The translations under genes were made by a program, and so were the position numbers. From an uncultured beta proteobacterium (GTDB lineage: Bacteria > Pseudomonadota > Gammaproteobacteria > Burkholderiales > Burkholderiaceae_C), in the NCBI GenBank assembly GCA_903920405.1, contig CAIXMC010000024.1, positions 1 to 15,158 on the forward strand: a stretch of 15,158 nt of DNA, read 5' to 3'. Numbering within the stretch: the first letter of the stretch is position 1; the number at the start of each line of letters is the position of its first letter. Below are positions 1 through 7,336 of this stretch, piece after piece. Under the pieces are notes generated by a model, which was not told where the DNA came from, searched no databases, and saw only the letters and a program-made list of their open reading frames with translations.

Positions 1-59
1 ATCTGGACTGACTTTCTTGCGGGGAAATGTGTCGGATTCAATACCATCATAGTATCCAT
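1..59 (-). CDS. Possible 5' end of an unidentified minus-strand gene (partial)
   Basis: From an ATG at 59 an open frame runs off the left edge, starting MDTMMVLNPTHFPARKSVQ (19 codons). Internal ATGs at 50 and 47 are alternative starts. There is no clear Shine-Dalgarno sequence. The fragment is too short to identify. It is recorded because it is the only frame at the edge that could be a real gene start. It could equally be non-coding sequence or the beginning of an insertion-sequence transposase. Confidence 0.2.
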   Translation of the reverse strand, partial: MDTMMVLNPTHFPARKSVQ

Positions 60-195
60 TTCAGAGCATTAGTTTATTGTTTTTATTTAACTTTTTCTTA
101 AGGTAGTGCCATTGGGGGTTAGGGGGGATTTGGATGTCGCACCCAAGCAAAGCCACATCACTTTGAAACGCACCCGATGCATCTGTTTTACAGCA
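60..195. other. Non-coding region downstream of accA
   Basis: No convincing gene lies here; the minus-strand frame that crosses it is out of phase with accA and overlaps that gene. An 11-base palindrome (AGCATAATGCT) surrounds the accA stop, but no T-tract terminator follows. The segment at about 95-118 (around CTTAAGGTAGTGCCATT) differs in texture from the flanking sequence and might be an insertion-sequence end; I could not confirm this. Confidence 0.35.
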
Positions 196-1167
196 TTATG
201 CTGACTTGCTGTCGGTAAACTGGCCATAGCTTTGCAATCGGTTGTAGCGTTTGTCAAGTAGCTCAGTGACGGGGATATCGCTGACCTGGCGGTAGGCATC
301 GGACAGCGCTCGCTTGAGAAACGCAGCCATCTGTTTGGGGTCGCGGTGGGCGCCGCCGATGGGTTCATTGACAATTTTGTCAATAACACCCAATGCCTTG
401 AGCCGGATGGCTGTAATGCCCAGTGCGTCTGCGGCTTCTTGTGATTTTTCAGCGGTTTTCCACAAGATGGAAGCGCAGCCCTCGGGGCTGATGACTGAAT
501 AAATCGAGTATTGCAGCATTAAAACCTGGTCACCTACCGAAATGGCTAATGCACCACCAGAGCCACCTTCACCGATGATGGTGACGATGATGGGCACTTC
601 AAGTTGCGCCATTTCAAAAATGTTGCGACCAATGGCCTCGGACTGACCGCGTTCTTCGGCATCAATGCCTGGGTAGGCACCAGGGGTATCTACAAAAGTA
701 AACACCGGCAGCTTGAATTTTTCAGCGGTTTTCATCAAGCGCAAGGCTTTACGATAACCTTCTGGCTTGCTCATGCCAAAGTTGCGCAGGCCTCGCTCAC
801 GGGTGTCGCGGCCTTTTTGGTGACCCATCACCATGCAGGGAGTGCCGTTAAAGCGTGCCAAGCCGCCAATGATGCTCAAGTCGTCAGCAAAATGGCGATC
901 TCCATGAAGTTCGGTAAAGTGGGTGAAGATGTTTGAGACATAGTCCAGCGTGTAGGGGCGCTCGGCGTGCCGGGCAATTTTGGTGATTTGCCACGGCGTG
1001 AGATGACTGTAAATATCTTTGGTCAGTTGCTGACTTTGCTTGGTCAGTTGGTTAATGGCAGCCGAAATATCAACCGCAGACTCCGTTTGCACATAACGCA
1101 ACTCTTCAATCTTGTTTTCCAGCTCGGCAATCGGAGTTTCAAAATCCAGAAATATTTTTTTGGCCAC
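196..1167 (-). CDS. accA: Acetyl-CoA carboxylase carboxyltransferase subunit alpha
   Basis: This 323-residue protein is the alpha subunit of the carboxyltransferase half of cytosolic acetyl-CoA carboxylase. With AccD it transfers carboxyl from biotin on AccB to acetyl-CoA, giving malonyl-CoA for fatty-acid synthesis. The N-terminal helical region (about 1-75) is followed by the crotonase-like carboxyltransferase fold with VDTPGAYPG (about 159-167), the glycine-rich oxyanion segment [10 protein letters not shown] (199-208) and [12 protein letters not shown] (225-236). Length matches the family. The start is GTG at 1167, supported by GGAG about five bases upstream and by the usual N-terminus [10 protein letters not shown]. 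It lies 36 bp after the glycosylase gene on the same strand, so the two are probably co-transcribed. Confidence 0.97.
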   Translation of the reverse strand: MAKKIFLDFETPIAELENKIEELRYVQTESAVDISAAINQLTKQSQQLTKDIYSHLTPWQITKIARHAERPYTLDYVSNIFTHFTELHGDRHFADDLSIIGGLARFNGTPCMVMGHQKGRDTRERGLRNFGMSKPEGYRKALRLMKTAEKFKLPVFTFVDTPGAYPGIDAEERGQSEAIGRNIFEMAQLEVPIIVTIIGEGGSGGALAISVGDQVLMLQYSIYSVISPEGCASILWKTAEKSQEAADALGITAIRLKALGVIDKIVNEPIGGAHRDPKQMAAFLKRALSDAYRQVSDIPVTELLDKRYNRLQSYGQFTDSKSA

Positions 1168-1203
1168 ACCAGCTCCATAGTCAAAATGATGTTCTGCGCT
1201 GCG

Positions 1204-1848
1204 TCAATATTCAACCGGCACAGGATCCAAAGAGCGCCAAATATACCAAGTTGCCACAGTACGGTACGGAATCCAGGCGTTTGCTACCTCGCGTGCCATG
1301 TTGCGACTGACTGGCTCACCCGAAAAATAGCATTGGCTGATGCCTTTGATCAGGCCCTTGTCGTCTAACGGAAATACGTTGGGGCGCATCAGGTGAAAAA
1401 TCAAAAACATCTCGGCGGTCCAGCGACCAATGCCACGAATAACCACGAGTTCATCAATGATGGCCTCGTCGTCCATGTCCGTCCAGGCATCGACATGCAC
1501 CATCCCACGATCAAAATGCAGTGCCAAATCGACCAGGTAATCAATTTTTCTGGCGCTCAACCCTGCTGCGCGCATGTCGTCCATGTTGAGTTGCAAGACT
1601 TGTACTGGATTCATTTGCTCGGACAGTTGTGTAAACTTGTCCCACACTGCCTGAGCAGCCTTGACCGATATTTGCTGTCCCACCACGCTTCGCGCCAGTG
1701 TGCCAAAGGCATCACCTCGGCTTTGCAGACTGACTTGGCCGAACGTGGGAATCAGGCGCTTCATCACGCGGTCTGCGGTGATCAAATGCTCGCAGGCATC
1801 TGTCCAGTAAAGTGGCACAGTTCCACTATTTGCTTGTGTAGTTTTCAT
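1204..1848 (-). CDS. DNA-3-methyladenine glycosylase II-like (HhH-GPD superfamily)
   Basis: A 214-residue base-excision-repair glycosylase of the AlkA/MAG type, which removes alkylated purines from DNA. The core motif LARSVVGQQISVKAA (51-65) begins the HhH-GPD domain. The helix-hairpin-helix is at about 134-146 (VIRGIGRWTAE) and is followed by FPLDDKGL (159-166), where Asp163 sits at the position of the catalytic aspartate. It lacks the extra N-terminal domain of E. coli AlkA and resembles the short form common in proteobacteria. The start is ATG at 1848, with no strong ribosome-binding site. It sits between cysS and accA on one strand, with gaps of 54 and 36 bp, an arrangement I recall from Comamonadaceae genomes. 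Confidence 0.9.
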   Translation of the reverse strand: MKTTQANSGTVPLYWTDACEHLITADRVMKRLIPTFGQVSLQSRGDAFGTLARSVVGQQISVKAAQAVWDKFTQLSEQMNPVQVLQLNMDDMRAAGLSARKIDYLVDLALHFDRGMVHVDAWTDMDDEAIIDELVVIRGIGRWTAEMFLIFHLMRPNVFPLDDKGLIKGISQCYFSGEPVSRNMAREVANAWIPYRTVATWYIWRSLDPVPVEY

Positions 1849-1902
1849 CGCTGATGGGGACGCGCGTTAATGTGCGTTAGTAAAAAATACAATAAAAATT
1901 GG

Positions 1903-3279
1903 TCACGAAACAGCTTCCCAGGTGGTTCCCTGGGCTGAGTCCTTGAGCACAATACCCAACGCTCGCAATTCCTGACGAATACGGTCAGCCTCCACAAAAT
2001 TTTTGCCCGATTTTGCTGCTGCACGTTGAGCCATCATGAGAGCGATGGCGCTTTCATCCAAACTTGCACCGGCCTGTAAAAAGGCCTTGGGGTCACCCTG
2101 CAACAAGCCCAGACAGCCTCCCAGCGCCTTGAGCAAACCGGCCAACTGTTGTGTGTGGCTGCGGTTCACTTCGGAGGCCAGATCAAACAACACGGCCACA
2201 GCTTCGGGAGTGCCAAAATCTTCGTCCATGGCGGCCTTGAAACGCTTGGCATAAGGATTGGTCCAATCTATCGTCACGCTGTCGGCAGGTACCGAACTCA
2301 ACGCGGTGTAGAGGCGTTTGAGCGATTGGCGGGCATCTTCCAGATGGGCATCGCTGTAATTCAGGGCACTTCGGTAGTGAGATCTTACGATGAAAAATCG
2401 CAGAGTTTGGGCATCAAAACGCTTCAAAATATCGCGGATGGTGAAGAAATTGCCCAAACTTTTGGACATCTTTTCGTTGTCACGGGTGACAAAACCGTTG
2501 TGCATCCAGATGCGGGCTAACGGCACACCGTGAGCACCTTCACTTTGGGCAATTTCGTTGTCGTGGTGCGGAAACTGCAAGTCAGAACCTCCCCCGTGAA
2601 TGTCAACCGTCTGCCCCAACACATCAGCACACATGGCAGAGCATTCAATATGCCAGCCCGGTCGGCCAGCACCAAACGCGCTGTCCCATTGGGCATCCGC
2701 AGGTTCTGTGGGCTTGGCGGACTTCCAAAGCACAAAATCCAAAGGATCGTCTTTGCCATCTGCCACGGCTACCCGCTCACCGGCACGCAATTCGTCCAGG
2801 GTTTTGCCACTGAGTTTGCCGTAACCGTCAAACTTGCGCACTGCAAAATTCACATCGCCATTCGTGCTTTGGTAGGCCAGCCCTTTTTCTTTAAGCTGCT
2901 CGATGAGATGAAGCATGGACGGCACAAAATCTGTAGCACGTGGTTCGTGGGTGGGGCGTTCAATACCCAAGACATCTGCATCCTCATGCAAGGCTGCCAC
3001 CATGCGATGGGTCAATGCGCGGATGGACTCACCGTTTTCAAGGGAACGGCGAATGATTTTGTCATCAATATCAGTGACGTTGCGAACATAAGTCACGGCA
3101 TAACCGCTGATTTTGAGCCAGCGTTGCACCACATCAAACGCCATCATGGCACGTGCGTGACCCAGATGGCAGAGGTCATACACCGTCATGCCACAGACGT
3201 ACAAGCTCACATGACCTTGTTTTTGGGGAACAAAGACTTCCAACTCACGCGACAGCGTGTTAAAAATGCGCAAACTCAT
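1903..3279 (-). CDS. cysS: Cysteinyl-tRNA synthetase
   Basis: A 458-residue class I aminoacyl-tRNA synthetase that charges tRNA-Cys in the cytosol. The ATP-binding signature HLGH is at 38-41 and KMSKS is at 270-274. The zinc ligands expected from E. coli CysRS are all present: Cys29 (in CGMTVYD), Cys213 ([10 protein letters not shown]), His238 and Glu242. The C-terminal anticodon-binding and DALR-like helical region runs from about 310 to the end. Length is typical. ATG at 3279 gives the usual N-terminus [12 protein letters not shown], and an AGGA motif lies about 11 bases upstream. It is first of three minus-strand genes and diverges from the TPR gene. Confidence 0.98.
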   Translation of the reverse strand: MSLRIFNTLSRELEVFVPQKQGHVSLYVCGMTVYDLCHLGHARAMMAFDVVQRWLKISGYAVTYVRNVTDIDDKIIRRSLENGESIRALTHRMVAALHEDADVLGIERPTHEPRATDFVPSMLHLIEQLKEKGLAYQSTNGDVNFAVRKFDGYGKLSGKTLDELRAGERVAVADGKDDPLDFVLWKSAKPTEPADAQWDSAFGAGRPGWHIECSAMCADVLGQTVDIHGGGSDLQFPHHDNEIAQSEGAHGVPLARIWMHNGFVTRDNEKMSKSLGNFFTIRDILKRFDAQTLRFFIVRSHYRSALNYSDAHLEDARQSLKRLYTALSSVPADSVTIDWTNPYAKRFKAAMDEDFGTPEAVAVLFDLASEVNRSHTQQLAGLLKALGGCLGLLQGDPKAFLQAGASLDESAIALMMAQRAAAKSGKNFVEADRIRQELRALGIVLKDSAQGTTWEAVS

Positions 3280-3438
3280 GAAAAATCAAATCCTGGTACG
3301 AAAGGCCAACGGGTGCGAACGGGTGTGTTGAACAGGCTTGAAAACACACCCCGGGCTACAATGGATTGCAGTATAAAGCGCTGATTCGATGGTCTCGGCA
3401 ATCTGTTTTCTGACCACATCCTTACTCAACCTTAGCCC
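3280..3438. promoter_or_regulatory. Divergent cysS / TPR-gene intergenic region with repeats
   Basis: This 159-bp region must hold promoters for both directions. It contains a tandem 8-base direct repeat AACGGGTG at 3308-3315 and 3318-3325 (10-bp period), overlapping the left arm of a perfect 9-base inverted repeat GGGTGTGTT (3321-3329) / AACACACCC (3343-3351) with a 13-base loop. No T-tract follows on either strand, so a terminator is unlikely and an operator or 5'-leader hairpin is possible. TACAAT at 3357-3362 resembles a -10 box on the plus strand, but the nearest TTGAAA is only 13 bases away, so no complete promoter is claimed. Confidence 0.4.
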
Positions 3439-4566
3439 ATGATGTATGTTCGTTCTGCTTTTATTAAATCCCAGCTCTGGCTGCTGATGGCCGTTTCCAC
3501 TGCTTTTCTTCCCTGCCATGCGGATGAATACTCAGATGCTAGTCAATTGGTTCGTGCCAACAAATTTGCAGAAGCCTTGGTCAAGGTCGATAGTTACCTG
3601 GCAACCAAGCCTGCTGATCCCCAAATGCGTTTTCTCAAAGGTGTGACCCAGCGCAATTTGGGCAGACAGGCTGAGGCCATTGTCACCTTTACCAAGCTGA
3701 CCGAAGACTATCCCGAACTTCCTGAGCCTTACAACAACCTTGCCGTGTTGTTTGCAGGGCAAGGTCAGTACGATAAAGCACGGGTAGCCCTTGAAGTGGC
3801 CATTCGCACCAACCCAGGTTACGCTACTGCACACGAAAATTTGGGTGATATTTATGCGCGTTTAGCCGGCCAAGCCTATAACAAAGCCCTGCAGCTTGAC
3901 AGCAGCAACCTAGTCGTCCCCCAAAAACTGGCACTGATCCGTGAAGTATTCAAACCCAATCAAGGCAATGCGCACCAGATGGCCACAGCAACAGCACAGC
4001 CAAGCTCTGTCGCGACCAAACCTGTGTTTGTTCCTGCCTCTGTTGCATCTTCTGCATCTTCTGTCAGAAAGTCCCCTGTCATCTTGACCCAGCCCGTTTT
4101 CACTGCATCCAGCCCTGCCAGTCCAGCAGTCTTGGCGCGTCCTCCAGTTGCAGTGGCATCTGCCCTAACCCCAATAACCCCAAGTGTCAAAACGAGCCAG
4201 GCGATGTCTGTGCCCGATGCTGTGAAAGCACCCCAAACGGTTGAAGAGTCTGTTTTAGCTTGGGCGCAGGCTTGGTCGACCAAAGACATGAGCGCCTACC
4301 TGAAAGCCTACAGCCCGGATTTCATACCCGGTGGCAAGCAATCCCGCAGCGCTTGGGAACATGATTGCTACAAACGCATCATGGGCAAATCGCCCGCTAA
4401 CGTCAAGATCACCCACCTGCGTGTCAAAGTCAAAGGCGATGTGGCACAAGTTAAGTTTCGTCAGGCCTACAAGTCTGGCGCATCAACTGTTTCCAGTCGC
4501 AAAACCATGGATTTACGCAAAAGTGGCACGCGCTGGCTTATCACTCGCGAATCTACCGGTCGCTAA
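3439..4566 (+). CDS. Exported TPR protein with C-terminal NTF2-like domain
   Basis: A 375-residue probable periplasmic protein. Residues 1-28 form a signal peptide with likely cleavage after CHA. About 30-157 hold tetratricopeptide-type helices, with the clearest repeat at about 97-127 (PYNNLAVLFAGQGQYDKARVALE). About 175-265 is a low-complexity linker rich in Ala, Ser, Pro, Thr and Val. About 268-372 resembles an NTF2/SnoaL-like fold (AWAQAWSTKDMSAYLKAYSPDF ... WEHDCYKRI), of the type often attached to TPR or L,D-transpeptidase proteins. Its substrate is unknown; TPRs suggest protein binding. An ATG pair at 3439/3442 gives the start, without a clear Shine-Dalgarno. A strong terminator follows. 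Confidence 0.82.
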   Translation: MMYVRSAFIKSQLWLLMAVSTAFLPCHADEYSDASQLVRANKFAEALVKVDSYLATKPADPQMRFLKGVTQRNLGRQAEAIVTFTKLTEDYPELPEPYNNLAVLFAGQGQYDKARVALEVAIRTNPGYATAHENLGDIYARLAGQAYNKALQLDSSNLVVPQKLALIREVFKPNQGNAHQMATATAQPSSVATKPVFVPASVASSASSVRKSPVILTQPVFTASSPASPAVLARPPVAVASALTPITPSVKTSQAMSVPDAVKAPQTVEESVLAWAQAWSTKDMSAYLKAYSPDFIPGGKQSRSAWEHDCYKRIMGKSPANVKITHLRVKVKGDVAQVKFRQAYKSGASTVSSRKTMDLRKSGTRWLITRESTGR

Positions 4567-4602
4567 GAATAGGGGCAGTCATTTCCTGTTCGCAAACTTT
4601 TT

Positions 4603-4628
4603 CTGGCGGCATGGGCCGCCAGTTTTTT
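4603..4628 (+). terminator. Rho-independent terminator after the TPR gene
   Basis: The 8-bp perfect stem CTGGCGGC (4603-4610) / GCCGCCAG (4615-4622) encloses the tetraloop ATGG and is followed directly by six Ts (4623-4628). The site is 37 bp past the TPR-gene stop. The ATG in its loop is the first ATG of the downstream cyclophilin frame and should not be taken as that gene's start. Confidence 0.92.
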
Positions 4629-4670
4629 AATTCCCGCATGACTTTTTCTTCATTTTGGATGGAACTTACG

Positions 4671-5360
4671 ATGAAATTTATCAAGGCATTTTGTGCTCCA
4701 GGGCGCATCAGCATTGCGATGGCAGCTTCTTTATTGATAGCAACAAGTGCGATGGCTGCAGCCTCACCACAAGTCAAATTCGCCACCACGGCAGGCGATT
4801 TTGTAGTGGAACTGTACCCCGACAAAGCCCCCAAAACTGTAGAAAATTTCTTGCAGTACGTCAAGGAAAAGCACTATGACGGTACTATTTTTCACCGCGT
4901 CATTTCCAATTTCATGGTTCAGGGCGGCGGTTTTGATGCCAGGTATGTTCAAAAACCCACCCGCACACCGGTCGTCCATGAAGGCCGTCTGGCACTTGAA
5001 AAAGGCGGGCTTCGCAACATTGTCGGCACTTTGGCCATGGCGCGCACAGGTGACCCCCAATCGGCCACTGCACAGTTTTTCATTAACGTCAATACCAATG
5101 CTTTTCTTGACCCCGTCCTGATTCCACCAGGCGACCCCGTCCCCCGATTTGAATACCAAGGCCAAGTCTATGAAAACACGCCGCGTGCCCAATTGATGAA
5201 TGCAAACCAGTTGTTTGGTTACACCGTATTTGGCCGAGTGATCTCTGGCATGGATGTGGTTGAGAAAATTAAAGCGACACCCACAGGTGCGGGCGGACCC
5301 TTTCCCACTGACGTTCCCAAAACCCCCATTCTTATCCGCTCTGCAACTTTTGTGAAATAA
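4671..5360 (+). CDS. Periplasmic peptidyl-prolyl cis-trans isomerase (cyclophilin, PpiA-like)
   Basis: A 229-residue exported cyclophilin that catalyses proline cis-trans isomerisation during periplasmic folding. The ATG at 4671 is chosen because GGATGGA lies about eight bases upstream and it gives a good signal peptide (1-29, cleavage after AMA); the in-frame ATG at 4611 lies in the terminator loop. Cyclophilin landmarks are FHRVI (74-78, catalytic Arg76), FMVQGGGF (81-88) and MARTGDPQSATAQFFINV (123-140). Compared with E. coli PpiA there is extra sequence of roughly 20-30 residues at about 148-180 (PVLIPPGDPVPRF onward) before GYTVFGRVISGMDVV. PpiB-type cytosolic cyclophilins normally lack the signal peptide, which argues for the periplasmic type. 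Confidence 0.94.
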   Translation: MKFIKAFCAPGRISIAMAASLLIATSAMAAASPQVKFATTAGDFVVELYPDKAPKTVENFLQYVKEKHYDGTIFHRVISNFMVQGGGFDARYVQKPTRTPVVHEGRLALEKGGLRNIVGTLAMARTGDPQSATAQFFINVNTNAFLDPVLIPPGDPVPRFEYQGQVYENTPRAQLMNANQLFGYTVFGRVISGMDVVEKIKATPTGAGGPFPTDVPKTPILIRSATFVK

Positions 5361-5441
5361 CCCTTGAACCATTTTTGGCGTTGCGACCGAGTACCTCACC
5401 AATCAAGCTGTAGCTCAAAAAGCCAACATCCCATGACAATA

Positions 5442-5492
5442 TTTTGCTTCTATTTCAATAGCTACTAACGCATACTGGACGTGGGCTACAGG
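5442..5492 (+). repeat. Dispersed intergenic repeat, copy 1
   Basis: This 51-bp segment aligns without gaps to 13029-13079 in the same orientation, with 42 of 51 identities by eye. The best part is 5458-5492 (ATAGCTACTAA, then CATACTGGACGTG, then TACAGG), with 31 of 35. Both copies are intergenic. The end of this copy contributes the left arm of the hairpin at 5488-5520. It is probably a family of short dispersed repeats of the kind known in Comamonadaceae genomes; the family name is not established here. Confidence 0.8.
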
Positions 5493-5525
5493 CCAAAAAG
5501 GCTTGTCAATGTTGGCCTGTTTCTT
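5488..5525 (+). terminator. Probable terminator hairpin after the cyclophilin gene
   Basis: ACAGGCCAA (5488-5496) pairs perfectly with TTGGCCTGT (5512-5520) around a 15-base loop and is followed by an interrupted T-run (TTCTTTT). It lies about 130 bp after the cyclophilin stop. The long loop and imperfect T-run make it weaker than the terminators at 4603 and 5892. It may be a structural part of the dispersed repeat instead. Confidence 0.5.
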
Positions 5526-5604
5526 TTGTCGGGCTGACCAGATGCTGCGGTAACATTGCGTCCGGTTTTATTTTGAAACTGTTTATTTTTTTAAAGGATA
5601 TACG

Positions 5605-5871
5605 ATGAACAAAGGTCTAATCATTGTGGGACTGGGGTTGTCACTGGTTTTGGGCAGCGCCCATGCCGCACAGGCAGAACAGGCAGCATTGGCGGCTTCG
5701 GCTGCGTCACAGAGCGCATCCTCTGGTGCCAAGGCCACCAAGCCTGCTTCTGAAAAAGTCATGGCGCAACGCGCCAAAATGAAAGCATGCAATGGGCAAG
5801 CGCGTGAAAAAGCCCTCAAGGGTGCTGATCGTAAAGCGTTCATGAAAACCTGCCTGAGCAACAAAGCCTGA
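5605..5871 (+). CDS. Small exported PsiF-repeat family protein
   Basis: An 88-residue exported protein. Residues 1-21 form a signal peptide (MNKGLIIVGLGLSLVLGSAHA). An Ala/Ser-rich spacer follows to about 50. The C-terminal QRAKMKACNGQAREKALKG then DRKAFMKTCLSNKA matches the PsiF repeat, which has two conserved cysteines. The family is named for phosphate-starvation induction in E. coli but its biochemical function is unknown. ATG at 5605 has AAAGGA 6-11 bases upstream. No convincing Pho box was found, so phosphate control is not supported here. A strong terminator follows. Confidence 0.85.
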   Translation: MNKGLIIVGLGLSLVLGSAHAAQAEQAALAASAASQSASSGAKATKPASEKVMAQRAKMKACNGQAREKALKGADRKAFMKTCLSNKA

Positions 5872-5891
5872 TATCATTTTTTTGAGAAAGT

Positions 5892-5923
5892 CCCCGCCTT
5901 CAAGTGATGCGGGGCTTTTTTTT
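5892..5923 (+). terminator. Rho-independent terminator after the psiF-like gene
   Basis: CCCCGC (5892-5897) pairs with GCGGGG (5909-5914) across an 11-base loop. A single C and then eight Ts (5916-5923) follow. Upstream AAAG can extend pairing with the T-run after one mismatch. It ends two bases before the ATG of the glycosyltransferase gene. Confidence 0.88.
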
Positions 5924-5925
5924 GC

Positions 5926-6894
5926 ATGACTATTTTGCAACCATCCCCTGCACATCCTTCCATCTCCTGCGTTATTCCCGCCTTTAATGAGGCCGCGAGC
6001 CTGGCAGTGCTCATCCCCCAAATTCTGTGCATCCTCACTGCATTGAGTCAAAAGGTGGAAATCATTGTGATCGATGACGGCAGTTCTGATGACACTCTCA
6101 CCGTTATGCAGGGCTTGTGTGCTGTCCACACCCAAGTGCTTTGCCTCCAACTCTCACGCAACTTTGGCAAAGAGTTCGCTTTGATGGCCGGCATTGATGC
6201 TGCTTTGGGCGATGTGGTGGTGCTGATGGATGGTGACGGTCAGCACCCGCCTTCTTTGTTGCCTTTGATGTTGTCCTGCTGGCAAGACGGGGCAGAGGTG
6301 GTGTATGCAGTGCGGCAAACCAGGCATGACCAATCGGAGTTGCAAATTCAATTGACGGCTTTGTTTTACAAACTGGTGAACCTGGGCAATCGGGTCAAAA
6401 TTCCTGTCAATGCGGGGGATTACCGGCTGATGGATCGCAAGGTGATCGATGCGATCAAGCGTTTGCCCGAACGCAACCGTTTCATGAAAGGCCTCTACGC
6501 CTGGGTGGGTTTCAAAAGCGCTGCCATCGACTATGAGCCACTGCCACGCGCCATGGGCAAGAGCAATTTTGGATTGTGGGGCGCTTTTTCTTTGGCATTG
6601 ACGGGGATGTTGGCCTTTTCCATTGCCCCCTTGCGCGCTTTGACTTTCATGGGACTTGTGCTCTCGCTGGTGGCCTTGGGTTACGGTCTTTGGGTGGTGG
6701 GCGAGTTTTTCATTTTAGGTATTGCTGTGCCAGGCTACGCCACGATTGTGGTGGGCATGATGTTTTTCAGCGGTATTCAATTGCTCTCGATTGGCGTTTT
6801 GTCGGAATATGTGGGACGCATTTACGAAGAGGTCAAGCGACGTCCCAATTATTTGATCAGTCAGCAGATGGGTGCTGGATTGCGCCACGATTAA
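5926..6894 (+). CDS. GtrB/DPM1-like polyprenyl-phosphate glycosyltransferase (GT2)
   Basis: A 322-residue membrane-anchored GT-A glycosyltransferase expected to transfer a sugar from a nucleotide donor to undecaprenyl phosphate on the cytosolic face. Visible motifs are CVIPAFNEAASL (15-26), VIDDGSSDDT (48-57), the metal-binding MDGDGQHPP (101-109, Asp102 and Asp104) and YRLMDRKVIDAI (166-177). Two C-terminal transmembrane segments lie at about 235-263 and 268-295, as in GtrB/YfdH and ArnC relatives; the sugar cannot be told from sequence. ATG at 5926 is the only usable start before the domain apart from TTG at 5935. It directly follows a terminator T-run and has no Shine-Dalgarno. The GtrA-like gene follows seven bases after its stop. 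Confidence 0.92.
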   Translation: MTILQPSPAHPSISCVIPAFNEAASLAVLIPQILCILTALSQKVEIIVIDDGSSDDTLTVMQGLCAVHTQVLCLQLSRNFGKEFALMAGIDAALGDVVVLMDGDGQHPPSLLPLMLSCWQDGAEVVYAVRQTRHDQSELQIQLTALFYKLVNLGNRVKIPVNAGDYRLMDRKVIDAIKRLPERNRFMKGLYAWVGFKSAAIDYEPLPRAMGKSNFGLWGAFSLALTGMLAFSIAPLRALTFMGLVLSLVALGYGLWVVGEFFILGIAVPGYATIVVGMMFFSGIQLLSIGVLSEYVGRIYEEVKRRPNYLISQQMGAGLRHD

Positions 6895-6901
6895 GTTCCG
6901 C

Positions 6902-7336
6902 ATGAACACAGCAACACTCTGGTTTTTGGTCGTTGGCGGAGTGGCTGCCTTGACACATCTAGGCGTTTATGCCCTGATTGAGCAAGACATGTCCTTACCC
7001 GCAGCGTTGGCGCTTCTCCATCAGACACCTTCTTCCACTGTTGCAGTTCACGCCATCCCCCCAGAAATCGCCAATGCCATGAGTTTTTGTGTGGCTTTTT
7101 TTATCAGCTTTACCGGGCACAGGTACTTGAGTTTCAAGGATACCAGCACCAGCATCTCGACCAGTTTTCGGCGCTTTGGTCTGACTGCCTTAGCCGGTTT
7201 TGCCACCAACGAAGCCGTGTTTATAGTGCTGCTGCGCGGCTTGCAAGTGCCATCACTCGTGGCCCTAGCTGTTGCCCTGATGGGTGCAGCCGCGCAAACC
7301 TTTGTGTTGGGCAGGTTCTGGGCTTTTCGCCGGTAA
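6902..7336 (+). CDS. GtrA-like membrane protein (putative polyprenyl-phosphate-sugar flippase)
   Basis: A 144-residue protein with four predicted transmembrane helices (about 5-27, 57-79, 90-112 and 117-137), typical of the GtrA family. That family is thought to move undecaprenyl-phosphate-linked sugars across the inner membrane. Typical features are the N-terminal FLVVGGVAALTHLGVY and the C-terminal FVLGRFWAFRR. ATG at 6902 is seven bases after the GtrB-like stop. GTG at 6872 would add ten residues and overlap that gene, allowing translational coupling, so the start is uncertain. The segment between helices 1 and 2 (about 29-55) is longer than in many GtrA proteins. Its 3' end overlaps the convergent GT39 gene by 72 bp. 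Confidence 0.87.
   Translation: MNTATLWFLVVGGVAALTHLGVYALIEQDMSLPAALALLHQTPSSTVAVHAIPPEIANAMSFCVAFFISFTGHRYLSFKDTSTSISTSFRRFGLTALAGFATNEAVFIVLLRGLQVPSLVALAVALMGAAAQTFVLGRFWAFRR

Noticed and set aside
3338..3362. TTGAAA ... TACAAT as a promoter for the TPR gene
   Set aside because: The spacer is only 13 bases, too short for a sigma-70 promoter.
2530..3384. 284-codon plus-strand open frame
   Set aside because: Antisense to cysS, whose catalytic motifs are intact; no domain seen.
4611..4670. N-terminal extension of the cyclophilin from ATG 4611
   Set aside because: The ATG is in the loop of a strong terminator, and the ATG at 4671 has a ribosome-binding site and gives a proper signal peptide.
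4764..5402. 212-codon minus-strand open frame
   Set aside because: Antisense to the cyclophilin gene; composition and content are those of a shadow frame.
5503..5523. Pho box upstream of the psiF-like gene
   Set aside because: TTGTCAA and CTGTTTC are weak matches and 14 rather than 11 bases apart; they also lie in the hairpin region.
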